Below, piece after piece: positions 8,484-18,157 of a DNA stretch of 56,939 nucleotides. Within the stretch, counting starts at the first letter, position 1, and the number at the start of each line of letters is the position of its first letter. The notes under the pieces were generated by a model. That model saw only the letters and a program-made list of their open reading frames with translations. It did no database searches and was not told the origin of the DNA. The DNA lies in assembly GCA_030054035.1 (NCBI GenBank), contig JASGCS010000002.1:1-56939 (forward strand). The letters are read 5' to 3'. The translations under genes and the position numbers were made by a program. Source of the DNA: Candidatus Methylacidiphilales bacterium. GTDB taxonomy: Bacteria; Pseudomonadota; Gammaproteobacteria; JASGCS01.

Positions 8484-10136
8484 TTAAAAACTAACTTGAA
8501 ATCCAGTTCTTAGTGCAATGGTAAGATCTGTATTAAGTTCAGCATCAACACCAAGATATTTATTCTTATCAAAATTATCAGTTACATTAGAAATCAAACT
8601 GTTATCACCAGAAAATTGGATCGCCTCAAAGCCAAGAATAAAAATAGCCCCCTCAGCCATTTGATAGTTATATGCTATTGAAATTCCAGCAGCCACTCCA
8701 ATAGAACCAAGTACAAATGTTGTGGAATGATCTCTTTGCTGGCCAAAAGTATATTTAGCCACTAAGGAAGGACCTATAATTGCATCGTTTAGTTCGGCAC
8801 CAAGTTGCTCAGCTCGCTTCGCTTCTTTACTATGTTGATAAAAGAAACCGAACATTGAAAAAAACACATTCCAATCTTCTGATAAATAATCAACACCAAG
8901 CGCAAAAATAGTAAAGTTACTTTCTAGATATAATCTATTTTTATTTGCGCTAGTAATAAAGTTAAGTGTGTCTACATCTCGTTGGCTAACTCCTCCAATA
9001 ACTGATAAACTGCAACCTTTATAACGGTCGCTATTATTATATTGAACAAACTGATTCAAACTTGCACATTGTGGTAAATCAATGTCTCCAGAAAATACTG
9101 GATCTAAAAAGTAGAGTAACTCTGCCTTGAAAGTACTGTTATCATCGACTGGTACGGCAAGTTCAATTCCTAATGTACGCACCTCATTGTAATCTTTCTT
9201 TAATTCAGTTTGGTATATTGGGGTATTTCCAATAGTCGTACCACCAGCGACATTATTTAGAGGTATACCCTCAACAATTGTACGAAGTTCATTTGCGCTG
9301 AAACCCCAGAAACCTTGGAAGTAAGTTATCCCAACAGTGACCGTATCTCTAAAAACCATACGAAATGCTGCTTGCTCTCTACCCTTAAGTTTTAGTTTTT
9401 TCTGCACGATGCTAGTGTCAGAACTGCTAGCAGTTTTAGCTGCGCTACCACTTATATTAGTGTCTGTTATATTGTATCTAGTAAAAGTAATATCTCCATC
9501 TAATGCTGAAGTAATTTCATCGCGCTCAATATCTGGAAAATAGTAAATACTTAATTCGGTTGATTCATTTGGGTACAAGCTTAAACGCATATGCGTTAAA
9601 GGTAAACGATTTTCAACTTTAGTTAATTTAAGTGAGGTATCTGAAAAATCAAAAGGCAAATTCAAGTCTACTGGGGAGAAAAGATCAAACTGACCCCAAG
9701 CTAGTTTCTCTTTGCCCAAAACAAACTCTACTATATCTCCATTTGCTTTAAGATAAAATTCATTGGTTCGCAGAGTTTCTTTTGCGTATATAAAACCTTC
9801 TTGACGGGTTTCCGTTTGAATAGCATAATTACCATTTGGATATTTTTTTCGATCACCTTGTGGATCGAAAGTATACGCATGATATGTGTTGTTTGATATG
9901 TAGCGTATCTTTGAACTAAATCCATATAACTCTATCCCTAACGCAAAACCACTTTGATTAAAATCATCTTGCCATTTAAAGCGAAGGTTGCCATTCTGGC
10001 GATAATTACCGGTTGAATCTCCAATTCCGCCATAATTGAAATTAAATTGGCCAGAAAAATGCTTGTCGTAATACTCATCCGCATGAACTTGCGTAATGGC
10101 AAAACAACTAATAATTAAAGCAAGTAACACTCTCAT
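8484..10136 (-). CDS. Outer-membrane beta-barrel protein of an MMPL export operon (DUF1302-like)
   Basis: A 550-aa protein with signal peptide (about 1-19, cut after VHA) and alternating polar/aromatic strands throughout. It ends in GFQVSF, a C-terminal Phe as recognised by the BAM complex. The segment LGKEKLAWGQFDLFSPVDLN is shared with the barrel at 53267-55246, so the two are paralogues. Its start overlaps the LolA-like gene by 4 bp (ATGA) and its stop touches the MMPL start. Inferred role: outer-membrane partner or porin of the neighbouring exporter. The DUF1302 assignment is by resemblance and operon context only. Confidence 0.7.
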   Translation of the reverse strand: MRVLLALIISCFAITQVHADEYYDKHFSGQFNFNYGGIGDSTGNYRQNGNLRFKWQDDFNQSGFALGIELYGFSSKIRYISNNTYHAYTFDPQGDRKKYPNGNYAIQTETRQEGFIYAKETLRTNEFYLKANGDIVEFVLGKEKLAWGQFDLFSPVDLNLPFDFSDTSLKLTKVENRLPLTHMRLSLYPNESTELSIYYFPDIERDEITSALDGDITFTRYNITDTNISGSAAKTASSSDTSIVQKKLKLKGREQAAFRMVFRDTVTVGITYFQGFWGFSANELRTIVEGIPLNNVAGGTTIGNTPIYQTELKKDYNEVRTLGIELAVPVDDNSTFKAELLYFLDPVFSGDIDLPQCASLNQFVQYNNSDRYKGCSLSVIGGVSQRDVDTLNFITSANKNRLYLESNFTIFALGVDYLSEDWNVFFSMFGFFYQHSKEAKRAEQLGAELNDAIIGPSLVAKYTFGQQRDHSTTFVLGSIGVAAGISIAYNYQMAEGAIFILGFEAIQFSGDNSLISNVTDNFDKNKYLGVDAELNTDLTIALRTGFQVSF

Positions 10137-10909
10137 TGTTGCAATCCTTTTGCACTAAAAAACCTATCATCAATTGTAACAGTAGTGTCAGTATTAGATA
10201 CTTTCATTATTGTGTAACTTTTTCGTTTATGTTGGTTCATTTCACTCTCCATGGGCATCCACATACCTTCTATATTTTTTATTGTTTTATTAATTAGCGT
10301 TTTGAACAGACCATTAGCATCATAATATTCTACTGATAGAAGTACCATTCGTTCACAATCAATGGTATTAATTAATTTTTTATACGGCGAATCAGTATCC
10401 TTTGGTATACTAACTACTTTGCATTGTTTAGGAGTTTCGCTTTCAAGAGAGTGAGAATCCATAACGATGGTACGCCCCCCCACATCGTCATTACTATAAT
10501 CAGATCCCATAAAACTTTTATGCTTGTCGTTTCCACTAATTTTTATGATTCTTTTCAATGCTGGAAGAAACATAGATTGTTCATTATTACTATTCCCATC
10601 ACTGCTAATTGTCAAAAATGAGCTGCCTTTAATATCCGCTGGACTATAAAATTTAATCAGCACTCTACTATTTTCATTTTGTTTTTTTTTCCACATCGTA
10701 AGTAAACGATGTCGTTCACTGCCCTGTTCATTCACAAGAGTCATCTCAATATCAAGTTTCATCTGTGGGTGTTTGTTTAGCTGTGCGTATACTTGCTTCA
10801 TAATTTGTTCGCCGCGATTTTCTTCTCCGAAAACTGGGGTAAAAGAAATCCACAGCACCCACAACAACAAGATTCTTGCAAAGACTTGTGTCGTAGTGCA
10901 AATAAACAT
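10133..10909 (-). CDS. LolA-like outer-membrane lipoprotein-sorting family protein
   Basis: A 258-aa periplasmic protein with N-terminal signal peptide (about 1-28). It has the family's successive motifs: RVLIKFYSPADIKGSSFLTI, MFLPALKRIIKISG and SFMGSDYSNDDV. This family, distinct from true LolA, has a lipid-binding half-barrel and usually sits beside MMPL exporters and outer-membrane barrels, as here. It heads the four-gene operon 10909-5962. A consensus TATAAT lies 6 nt before its ATG, so the message is probably leaderless. Inferred role: periplasmic carrier between the MMPL pump and the barrel. Confidence 0.82.
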   Translation of the reverse strand: MFICTTTQVFARILLLWVLWISFTPVFGEENRGEQIMKQVYAQLNKHPQMKLDIEMTLVNEQGSERHRLLTMWKKKQNENSRVLIKFYSPADIKGSSFLTISSDGNSNNEQSMFLPALKRIIKISGNDKHKSFMGSDYSNDDVGGRTIVMDSHSLESETPKQCKVVSIPKDTDSPYKKLINTIDCERMVLLSVEYYDANGLFKTLINKTIKNIEGMWMPMESEMNQHKRKSYTIMKVSNTDTTVTIDDRFFSAKGLQQ

Positions 10910-10915
10910 GGCAAT

Positions 10916-10921
10916 ATTATA
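10916..10921 (-). promoter_or_regulatory. -10 box of the LolA-like/barrel/MMPL operon (leaderless start)
   Basis: TATAAT on the minus strand, 6 nt before the ATG at 10909. Transcription starting about 6-7 nt downstream would begin at the start codon. I see no good -35 element. Confidence 0.55.
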
Positions 10922-10965
10922 TTACAATTTTATAACTTTTATTCCTTGCCACACATTTTATAAAC

Positions 10966-10971
10966 TAAAAT
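10966..10971 (+). promoter_or_regulatory. -10-like box of rmuC
   Basis: TAAAAT, one mismatch from consensus, 6 nt before the GTG at 10978: the same spacing as at several other gene heads in this window. Confidence 0.35.
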
Positions 10972-10977
10972 GGTAGT

Positions 10978-12267
10978 GTGAATAGTATTTTTATTTCAAT
11001 TATTGGTCTCACACTAGGGATAATGATTGGCTGGTTATTGCGTAGTATAAAAGGTAATTCTAAAACGAGTGAGAGAATTGAAACTCAATTAGAATTTGAG
11101 CGAAACGAGCGGGAAAGATTAAAGCGCGAATATGACTCTTTAAGGATTGATTTTACCAAGCTATCTGAGGCTAAAGCTGTGGCCGAAACAAAATTACTTG
11201 AGAATGAAAAACGATTTATTGCCCAACAAGAGTTCATCACTTCTGCAGAAGCGAGGATGCTTGATTCATTTAAAGTATTAAGTGGTGAGTCTCTCAAGTC
11301 TAGTAGTGGGGAGTTTTTAAAGCAAGCCGAGAGCACGCTAGGCGATCGTTTAGTCAAACCTTTGCATGAATCATTAAAACGATATGAAGAGCAAATCAAG
11401 AATTTAGAGAGCAAACGAGACACTGAGTACGGTGGGCTTCGCAATGAACTAGAAACGCTTACGAAACAAAATAAAGATTTACAAATAGGAACCGAGAGAT
11501 TAGTTTCAGCATTAAAGCGCCCTGAAGTGCGAGGTTCCTGGGGTGAATCACAAGTAGAGAATATTCTCAAACTATCTGGAGCATCTGAGTTGTGTGATTT
11601 TCAAAAACAAATAACGACTGACGATGGTAGCGGAAGGGTGGATTTTATTATCCATCACCGATTATCAGGACAAAAATTAATTATTGACAGTAAAGTTAAC
11701 CTAGGCCCATTTTTGGAAAGTTCAGCGTTAAGTGATAAATCACAAGAAACCATGTTAACAAGACATGCCGAATCAGTCAAGAAAAATATGATAGACTTAT
11801 CAAAAAAAGAGTACTGGAACAAAATAGAAAACGCTTTAGATTTTGTTATTATGTTTGTGCCCAGTGAATCGCTGTTGTATTCTGCATTATCAGAAGATGC
11901 GAGCCTACTTGAAGATGCGCTAGCTAAAAAAGTTGTTATTGCATCTCCAATGACCCTGATAGTTTTAATGAGATTGTTAGTGATAGGGTGGCAAAAATAC
12001 GAACTTGAAAAAAATGTCATGGAGATCTTAAACCAAACCAAAGAATTATACAATCGTTTCAAACCATTTATTGATAATCTTGAAAACACTGGGAAACACT
12101 TAGATGCCGCAATTGAATCTTATAATAAGACCATAGGCTCCTATGAAAGAAATATCTTTACGAGCTTACAAAGAGTGAAGGAATTAAGCCCAGGTTTAGA
12201 GCAACACTCTGAACCTAGCCAGATTACTCAAACGGCACGATTAATTGTAAAAAAAATACCGAGTTAG
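10978..12267 (+). CDS. rmuC: DNA recombination protein RmuC
   Basis: A 429-aa protein with an N-terminal membrane helix (about 2-22), a long charged coiled coil (about 25-185) and the conserved RmuC core. The core has RPEVRGSWGESQVENIL, then a PD-(D/E)XK-like pair VDFIIHH...LIIDSKVNLGPF, then FVIMFVPSE. RmuC limits inversions and rearrangements at repeats in E. coli and is thought to be a nuclease. GTG at 10978 is the only workable start: the ATG just upstream runs into a stop. It leads a plus-strand series and is followed after 12 bp by tatD. Its presence is notable in a window full of repeats and one short inverted duplication. Confidence 0.9.
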   Translation: MNSIFISIIGLTLGIMIGWLLRSIKGNSKTSERIETQLEFERNERERLKREYDSLRIDFTKLSEAKAVAETKLLENEKRFIAQQEFITSAEARMLDSFKVLSGESLKSSSGEFLKQAESTLGDRLVKPLHESLKRYEEQIKNLESKRDTEYGGLRNELETLTKQNKDLQIGTERLVSALKRPEVRGSWGESQVENILKLSGASELCDFQKQITTDDGSGRVDFIIHHRLSGQKLIIDSKVNLGPFLESSALSDKSQETMLTRHAESVKKNMIDLSKKEYWNKIENALDFVIMFVPSESLLYSALSEDASLLEDALAKKVVIASPMTLIVLMRLLVIGWQKYELEKNVMEILNQTKELYNRFKPFIDNLENTGKHLDAAIESYNKTIGSYERNIFTSLQRVKELSPGLEQHSEPSQITQTARLIVKKIPS

Positions 12268-12279
12268 CACGGTGCGACC

Positions 12280-13056
12280 ATGATTGATATTGGTGCAAAC
12301 TTAACCCATCCAAGTTTTGAAAAAGATTTATCAGAGGTTTTAGTACGCGCATGGAATAGTGGGATTGAAGCAATAATAATAACTGGCGGAACGCTTACTG
12401 AGTCAGCAAGAGCTCGTGAACTTTGCAAGTATGATTCAAAATTATACTACACATGCGGAATACATCCTCATGAGGCAATCAATCATAAAGATTTTGATCA
12501 AGAGAATTTTCTTGCAATGCTTCACAATGATCGATGTGTGGCATTGGGTGAATGCGGGTTGGATTACCATCGTAATTATTCATCGCCAGATATACAACAG
12601 GTACTGTTTCACCAACAACTTTCTATTGCAAAAGGATCTTCTTTGCCATTATTTCTTCATCAGAGAAACGCTCTTGACGACTATCTAGCTATAATTAAAG
12701 AACATACCCTCTGTAACAAACTTGTTACTCATTGTTTTACAGAAGGAAGAGAGACTTTAAAAAAATTATTAGATATCGGATCATATATTGGAATTACTGG
12801 TTGGCTCTGCGACAAAAGACGCAATCAAGAATTACTTGAAGCGATTTCATACATTCCACAAGATAAACTGTTAATAGAAACTGATGCGCCTTTTTTAACA
12901 CCTGACGAAGTAAAAGATATTGATAAACGCAATGAACCAAGCAATCTTATCTGGATTGTTCGCAAAATTGCTGCGCTCAGAGGAATCACCAACGAAGAAC
13001 TGATTACAATCACGACAAACAATAGTTTAAAATTATTTGATAAAATTAACTTATGA
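12280..13056 (+). CDS. tatD: TatD-family metal-dependent DNase
   Basis: 258 aa, the usual length. It has the TatD-subgroup start MIDIGANLT in place of the HxH of YcfH relatives. Other hallmarks are CGIHPHE, ALGECGLDYHRN, LFLHQRN, THCFTEG, the subgroup marker GITGWLCDKRR and LLIETDAPFL. Together these form a TIM-barrel metallohydrolase site. E. coli TatD is a 3'-5' exonuclease implicated in repair; it is not part of the Tat translocase. The stop overlaps the thiolase start by 4 bp, so the two are translationally coupled. Confidence 0.9.
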   Translation: MIDIGANLTHPSFEKDLSEVLVRAWNSGIEAIIITGGTLTESARARELCKYDSKLYYTCGIHPHEAINHKDFDQENFLAMLHNDRCVALGECGLDYHRNYSSPDIQQVLFHQQLSIAKGSSLPLFLHQRNALDDYLAIIKEHTLCNKLVTHCFTEGRETLKKLLDIGSYIGITGWLCDKRRNQELLEAISYIPQDKLLIETDAPFLTPDEVKDIDKRNEPSNLIWIVRKIAALRGITNEELITITTNNSLKLFDKINL

Positions 13057-14213
13057 AGTCAGTCTGGATATTAGATGCAAAACGAACTGCAATTGGCAAA
13101 TTGAATGGCCAATTTGCTCATTACCAAGCAAGTGACTTAGGTGCTCACCTCGTCAAGACCTTTCTCATGTCGCTTTCTACTCAGAATGTAAACCCTAATT
13201 TAGTTACTAGAGTGATCTTCGGTCAGGTACTTACCGCTGGTGCTGGTCAAAATCCAGCTAGACAAAGCGCATTAGGTGGGGGTTGTAGCGATGCGGTTGT
13301 TGCTTCAACAGTTAATATGGTTTGTGGTTCTGGTCTCTATGCGGTACTGCTTGGATACCAAGAAATTGCTTTAGGAAACGCTTCTTTGGTGATCTCAGGC
13401 GGTCAAGAAGTGATGAGCAAAGCTCCATTCTTATTACCAGACATGCGTTCGGGCAAAAAATTAGGCCACACCACAACTCAAGATAGTATTGTCCATGATG
13501 GTTTATGGTGTGCGTTTAAAAAATATCATATGGGTATTACTGCGGAGAATATCGCAACCAAATACTCTATCAGTAAAGAAACTCAAGATCAGTTCGCATT
13601 TCAATCACACCAAAAGGCTACACAAGCCACCCGTCAAGGGTTATTTGCTCATGAACTAGTTTTGTTAGATGGAGAAGATTCGGATCAACAAATACGATCA
13701 GAAAGTGACATAGGGGATTTTAGTAAACTCAAGGCAGTGTTTTCAAAGGACGGAACGGTTACCGCAGGTAACGCCTCAGGAATCAATGATGGCGCTGCTG
13801 CAGTATTACTATGTGATGAATCAGCATTACCTGAAAACGCAAAGCCACTTGCAAGAATCGTTGCTTTTGGACTTTGTGGAATAGACCCAGCATTTATGGG
13901 GTTAGGACCTGTTCAAGCAATTCAAACTTGCTTGACTAACGCTGGTTGGAATATATCTGATGTTGATTTATTTGAATTAAATGAAGCTTTTGCATGTCAA
14001 AGTTTGGCAGTAATTAATGAATTAAAAATTAATTTTGAAAAGGTAAATGTTCAGGGTGGGGCGATTGCACTCGGTCATCCTATCGGCGCTTCCGGATGCA
14101 GAGTGTTAACCACCTTAGTTCACGCAATGCATAAAAATAATTGTTCTCGCGGAGTAGCATCGTTGTGCATTGGTGGCGGTCAAGGTATTGCTATAGCTGT
14201 TGAGCGTGCATAA
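13053..14213 (+). CDS. Acetyl-CoA C-acetyltransferase (thiolase)
   Basis: A 386-aa thiolase condensing or cleaving acetoacetyl-CoA. It has the nucleophile in NMVCGSGLYA (Cys91), the catalytic NEAF motif in FELNEAFACQ and the C-terminal GHPIGASGCR (His and second Cys). All catalytic residues are present and the length is normal. There are 4-bp and 14-bp overlaps with tatD and bioA. No beta-oxidation or PHB genes adjoin, so biosynthetic (AtoB/PhaA-like) and degradative roles cannot be separated. Confidence 0.88.
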   Translation: MKSVWILDAKRTAIGKLNGQFAHYQASDLGAHLVKTFLMSLSTQNVNPNLVTRVIFGQVLTAGAGQNPARQSALGGGCSDAVVASTVNMVCGSGLYAVLLGYQEIALGNASLVISGGQEVMSKAPFLLPDMRSGKKLGHTTTQDSIVHDGLWCAFKKYHMGITAENIATKYSISKETQDQFAFQSHQKATQATRQGLFAHELVLLDGEDSDQQIRSESDIGDFSKLKAVFSKDGTVTAGNASGINDGAAAVLLCDESALPENAKPLARIVAFGLCGIDPAFMGLGPVQAIQTCLTNAGWNISDVDLFELNEAFACQSLAVINELKINFEKVNVQGGAIALGHPIGASGCRVLTTLVHAMHKNNCSRGVASLCIGGGQGIAIAVERA

Positions 14214-15495
14214 GCCACCACACTGGCACCCTGCAATGAATGAAAGGCGGCTTCTCGTCGCTCCTCCATCTGAAGTCATTCAAGCGCTAGGTTCAAAAAT
14301 ACAGGTAAAGGATGGTAGTTGGTTGTATGATTGCACTTCAAGTTGGTGGTGTAAAAGTTTTGGCCATCAACACCCAAAATTACAATCAGCATTAATCTCA
14401 CAAGCCCAGCAGTTTGAACAAGTAATTTTTGCACATTGCACCTATTCAGCAATTGATCAATTAAGCGAGCGGCTTAGCAATTCTTGCATGGAGGGAGAGG
14501 CAAAGGTTTTTTATACCAGCGAAGGTTCAAGTGCGATAGAAATGGCTTTAAAGCTCGTTGAGCACACTTGGTGTGATCAGAATGGAGATCAGGTTGGAAT
14601 TTTTGTTGGATTACAAAATGGTTACCATGGAGAAACTATCGGGGCCTTAAGTGTAAGTGATAGCAAAATTTATAAAGCTCCATATCAGAAATTATGCTTT
14701 GATACAACTTTTTTAACAGTTCCCTATATATCCCAAGGCTCAGTGTTTGAAATTGAACATTGTGATTGTCGGGAATTAGAACTAGCATTAGAAAAACTCC
14801 CGAATTCAATTAAGGCATTTATACTAGAACCATTTGTACAAGGTGCATCTGGAATGTTAATGTATCATGCTGATGTCATTCGTACAATTTTTGCCTACAC
14901 CCAGAAAAACAAAATACCCCTGATCGTGGATGAAATTATGACAGGTATGGGTAGGCTTGGCGCAATATCTCCTTGTAAGATTGCAGGAATAAAACCTGAT
15001 ATCATTTGCCTTTCCAAAGGACTTACTGCGGGTTGGGTTCCATTTAGCGCAACGATTATACAAAACCGGTTTTATCATCGCTACTTAGACCATCCATATG
15101 CAAAAAGTTTTTTACATAGTCATACGTATTGTGGCAATCCGCTTGGCGCAAATGTTGCATTAGCAGTTCTAGATTTATTAAAAGAAATAGATTATCAATC
15201 ACTTTTTTATTCCTTACAAACAGTTGCTACCTCTGTCACTCAAACATTTGATTATTTTTCTAAGGCACGAAGTTGTGGCGCAATCGTAGCTTGGGAGGTT
15301 ATTGCCAGGCTGCGTAACCATGATATTTTTCCTGCAGAAGTAACATCTCTAGCAAGGAAACATGGGTTGCTTTTGCGTCCGATTGGAAACACCATATATC
15401 TCCTACCGCCTTTAACAACTACCCATGAGGAACTGCAGCAAATTGGTAATCGGTTACACGATCTAGCAGTTGATTTGCCTCAGCTTTTTCTATAA
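14206..15495 (+). CDS. bioA: Adenosylmethionine--8-amino-7-oxononanoate aminotransferase (BioA)
   Basis: About 430 aa, a PLP class-III aminotransferase making 7,8-diaminopelargonate for biotin. Features: the WHP near the N-terminus, DCTSSWWCKSFGHQHP (BioA-type substrate-pocket WW), YTSEGSSAIEMALK, NGYHGETIGALSVS, IVDEIMTGMGRLG and the PLP lysine in CLSKGLTAGW. I chose GTG 14206; a TTG at 14200 would add two residues and ATG 14236 would cut off the WHP. It overlaps the thiolase and is followed 3 bp later by bioD, the next pathway step. bioF, bioB and bioC are not in the window. Confidence 0.9.
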   Translation: MHKPPHWHPAMNERRLLVAPPSEVIQALGSKIQVKDGSWLYDCTSSWWCKSFGHQHPKLQSALISQAQQFEQVIFAHCTYSAIDQLSERLSNSCMEGEAKVFYTSEGSSAIEMALKLVEHTWCDQNGDQVGIFVGLQNGYHGETIGALSVSDSKIYKAPYQKLCFDTTFLTVPYISQGSVFEIEHCDCRELELALEKLPNSIKAFILEPFVQGASGMLMYHADVIRTIFAYTQKNKIPLIVDEIMTGMGRLGAISPCKIAGIKPDIICLSKGLTAGWVPFSATIIQNRFYHRYLDHPYAKSFLHSHTYCGNPLGANVALAVLDLLKEIDYQSLFYSLQTVATSVTQTFDYFSKARSCGAIVAWEVIARLRNHDIFPAEVTSLARKHGLLLRPIGNTIYLLPPLTTTHEELQQIGNRLHDLAVDLPQLFL

Positions 15496-15498
15496 AAA

Positions 15499-16176
15499 AT
15501 GAAATCATATTTTATTAGTGGTACAGATACTGGGATAGGAAAAACTAAAGTAACTCAACTTTTATTACGAAGCTACGCAGAGCGCAATATTTCTGCTATC
15601 GCAATTAAACCAATCGCTTGCGGATCTCAAAAAAATATCAACTATCCTCACCACACCAATGAAGACGCTGAAATTTTCCACATATCAAATAGCATTTCAT
15701 TACCGTATAAGACGATTAACCCAATATTGCTAGACGCCCCGATCTCACCGCACCTTGCTGCTCAAAGACAAGGCATTACTCTATCAATTAATTCAATTCA
15801 AAACGCCATAAAACCAGCGCTTAATGCTGGCGCAGAAGTGTTACTTTGTGAAGGGGCTGGGGGTTTATTAGTTCCTTTGAATGAAAAAGAAACTATCTTA
15901 GATCTATGCCAAGCATTACATTTTCCACTAATTATGGTGGTTGGGATTCGACTGGGTTGTATTAATCACGCTTTATTAAGCGCTGAAGTTCTACAACAAA
16001 GACAAGTGATTTGCGCTGGTTGGTATGCAAATTGTTTAGATGAAAGTTTACTACAATTTAGAGATGTGATAAAAACAATAGAGGATAGCTATGCAACGAT
16101 TTTAAATACCCCATTATTAGGTATTATTCCCTACAATCCACCACTTTCATTTTTACCTTCCTTGCCATCAAAATAA
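15499..16176 (+). CDS. bioD: Dethiobiotin synthetase (BioD)
   Basis: 225 aa, normal length. It closes the ureido ring of dethiobiotin using ATP and CO2. P-loop FISGTDTGIGKTKVT is at about 5-19; the conserved CEGAGGLLVPL and HLAAQRQG are also present. It immediately follows bioA (3-bp gap), giving a bioAD pair. No Shine-Dalgarno is visible. Confidence 0.93.
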   Translation: MKSYFISGTDTGIGKTKVTQLLLRSYAERNISAIAIKPIACGSQKNINYPHHTNEDAEIFHISNSISLPYKTINPILLDAPISPHLAAQRQGITLSINSIQNAIKPALNAGAEVLLCEGAGGLLVPLNEKETILDLCQALHFPLIMVVGIRLGCINHALLSAEVLQQRQVICAGWYANCLDESLLQFRDVIKTIEDSYATILNTPLLGIIPYNPPLSFLPSLPSK

Positions 16177-16202
16177 TTATGTATTAATGTATATTGATAG
16201 GC

Positions 16203-16208
16203 TATAAT
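16203..16208 (+). promoter_or_regulatory. Candidate -10 box for sucCD
   Basis: TATAAT in the 59-bp bioD-sucC gap, which would give a leader of about 20 nt. A second TATAAT at 16228-16233 almost touches the ATG. No convincing -35 is seen and the DNA is very AT-rich. Confidence 0.3.
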
Positions 16209-16235
16209 GACAAAAATAAAATATTAATATAATCT

Positions 16236-17396
16236 ATGAATCTACACGAGTATCAATGTAAAGAGTTATTTCGTAATAACGGGATTCCTGTTCCTCAAGG
16301 AACTATTATCAAAAACCCCAATCAAGTCGAACATGCAATTAAGAGTTTGTCAGGTAGTCGCTTTGTTGCCAAAGCCCAAGTCCACGCTGGAGGAAGAGGA
16401 AAAGCTGGAGGGGTATTGGTTAGTGATTCTATAACTGAGATAGAGCAATTTTGCAAAAAATTACTGGGGACTAGGCTGGTTACATATCAAAGTGGTTCAG
16501 ATGGTCAACCTGTTGACACTATTTTAATTGAAGAGGCACTTTCCATTCAAAAGGAGTTTTACTTCGGCATAGTATTAGACCGTTCCAAGCGATGTCTGGT
16601 CGCAATGGCAAGTAGTGAAGGTGGGGTAGAAATTGAAAAAGTTGCGGAAGAGAGCCCAGATAAAATTGTAAAAGAAGCAATCGATCCACTCGTTGGTTTT
16701 CTTCCTTTTCAAGGCAGACGCCTTGGATTTGCACTTGGGTTAACTCTAGATCAAGTTACACAATTCACCGCTATTACCACTAAATTAGTAGAGTTATATC
16801 TGAAAAAAGATTTTAGTTTACTTGAAATTAATCCTCTCATTGAAACGAATCTTGGTACGTTACTTTGTGCGGATGGTAAAGTTACAATTGACGATAACGC
16901 ATTATTTAGACAACGCGATCTAGAAGCCATAAATGACACACACCAAGAAAAAGAACGGGAAAGAATTGCTAAAGAGCAAGATCTCAGTTACATTAGTCTT
17001 GACGGGAACATCGGCTGTATGGTCAATGGAGCAGGCCTCGCGATGGCAACCATGGATATTATTAAACTGCATGGTGGAGAACCTGCAAATTTCTTGGATG
17101 TTGGAGGTACTGCTGACGCTAAAAGAGTTGCTAACGCTTTTAAAATAATACTTTCCGACTCTAATGTAAAAGCAATATTAGTTAATATTTTTGGAGGAAT
17201 TGTCAAGTGCGATTTGATTGCGGAGGGAATTCAAAACGCTATGAAGGAGGTTTCAGTGAACGTGCCCGTAACAGTTAGATTACAGGGCACAAACGCTGAG
17301 CAAGGACTTAAAATGTTGTCAGCAAGTGGCATGAAAATCATAACTGCTAACAGCCTAGAGGATGCAGCAAATAAAGTAGTTACTTCAATATCATGA
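16236..17396 (+). CDS. sucC: Succinyl-CoA synthetase (ADP-forming) beta subunit
   Basis: 386 aa, the normal length, starting with the family signature [12 protein letters not shown]. It has an ATP-grasp domain ([25 protein letters not shown]) and a C-terminal CoA-ligase domain with [13 protein letters not shown] and [18 protein letters not shown]. It pairs with SucD to interconvert succinyl-CoA and succinate in the TCA cycle. The stop overlaps the sucD start by 4 bp. This subunit looks intact, but its partner is damaged. Confidence 0.95.
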   Translation: MNLHEYQCKELFRNNGIPVPQGTIIKNPNQVEHAIKSLSGSRFVAKAQVHAGGRGKAGGVLVSDSITEIEQFCKKLLGTRLVTYQSGSDGQPVDTILIEEALSIQKEFYFGIVLDRSKRCLVAMASSEGGVEIEKVAEESPDKIVKEAIDPLVGFLPFQGRRLGFALGLTLDQVTQFTAITTKLVELYLKKDFSLLEINPLIETNLGTLLCADGKVTIDDNALFRQRDLEAINDTHQEKERERIAKEQDLSYISLDGNIGCMVNGAGLAMATMDIIKLHGGEPANFLDVGGTADAKRVANAFKIILSDSNVKAILVNIFGGIVKCDLIAEGIQNAMKEVSVNVPVTVRLQGTNAEQGLKMLSASGMKIITANSLEDAANKVVTSIS

Positions 17397-18157
17397 GTAT
17401 ATTAATAAACAAACAAACAAAGGTTATATGCCAAGGCTTCACAGGAAAACAAGGTACATTTCACTCTGAACAAGCAATTGCTTATGGCACATTAATGGTG
17501 GGAGGAGTAACTCCAGGAAAAGGAGGAACTACTCATTTAGGTTTGCCTGTTTTTAATACTGTTTCAGATGCTATTAAACATACCGGTGCAACTGCAAGCG
17601 TAATTTATGTACCCGCACCTTTTTGTAAAGATTCAATAATTGAAGCTGCTAATAGCGGTATCTCGTTAATCGTATGCATAACTGAAGGAGTTCCTGCATT
17701 AGACATGGTGTCAGTTAAAAAATATATAGATGAACTTGGGATTACTCTCATCGGACCAAATTGCCCTGGAGTAATTACTCCAGATGAATGTAAAATCGGA
17801 ATTATGCCAGGATTCATTCATAAAAAAGGCAAGATAGGAATTGTGTCTCGATCAGGCACATTAACTTATGAAGCGGTGTATCAGACCTCTGCATTGGGAT
17901 TCGGACAATCAACTTGTGTTGGAATCGGAGGAGACCCAATACCCGGATCATCCTTCATTGATATAATCACACTATTTAACAAGGATCCGCAGACCGAAGC
18001 TATATTAATGGTTGGCGAAATTGGGGGCAGTGCTGAGGAAGAAGCAGCGGAATATATAAAAAATAATGTAAAAAAACAATTACGAATACACTATAAGTAC
18101 AAAGTGTTTTTCGTACAAGAATATTTGACACCTACCATCCAGTGGCTTTTTTTATAG
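17393..18157 (+). CDS. sucD: Succinyl-CoA synthetase alpha subunit, disrupted C-terminus (probable pseudogene or assembly chimera)
   Basis: Residues 1 to about 228 are a normal SucD: CoA-binding [54 protein letters not shown] and [21 protein letters not shown]. After NNVKK the frame reads about 25 residues of unrelated sequence and stops at 18157. The family continues with a PVV...GHAG region whose histidine carries the phosphoryl intermediate; that part is missing. The foreign stretch is an exact reverse complement of DNA 53 bp downstream. The true C-terminus survives out of frame at 18175-18270. As read, the protein could not complete the reaction. Confidence 0.9.
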   Translation: MSILINKQTKVICQGFTGKQGTFHSEQAIAYGTLMVGGVTPGKGGTTHLGLPVFNTVSDAIKHTGATASVIYVPAPFCKDSIIEAANSGISLIVCITEGVPALDMVSVKKYIDELGITLIGPNCPGVITPDECKIGIMPGFIHKKGKIGIVSRSGTLTYEAVYQTSALGFGQSTCVGIGGDPIPGSSFIDIITLFNKDPQTEAILMVGEIGGSAEEEAAEYIKNNVKKQLRIHYKYKVFFVQEYLTPTIQWLFL

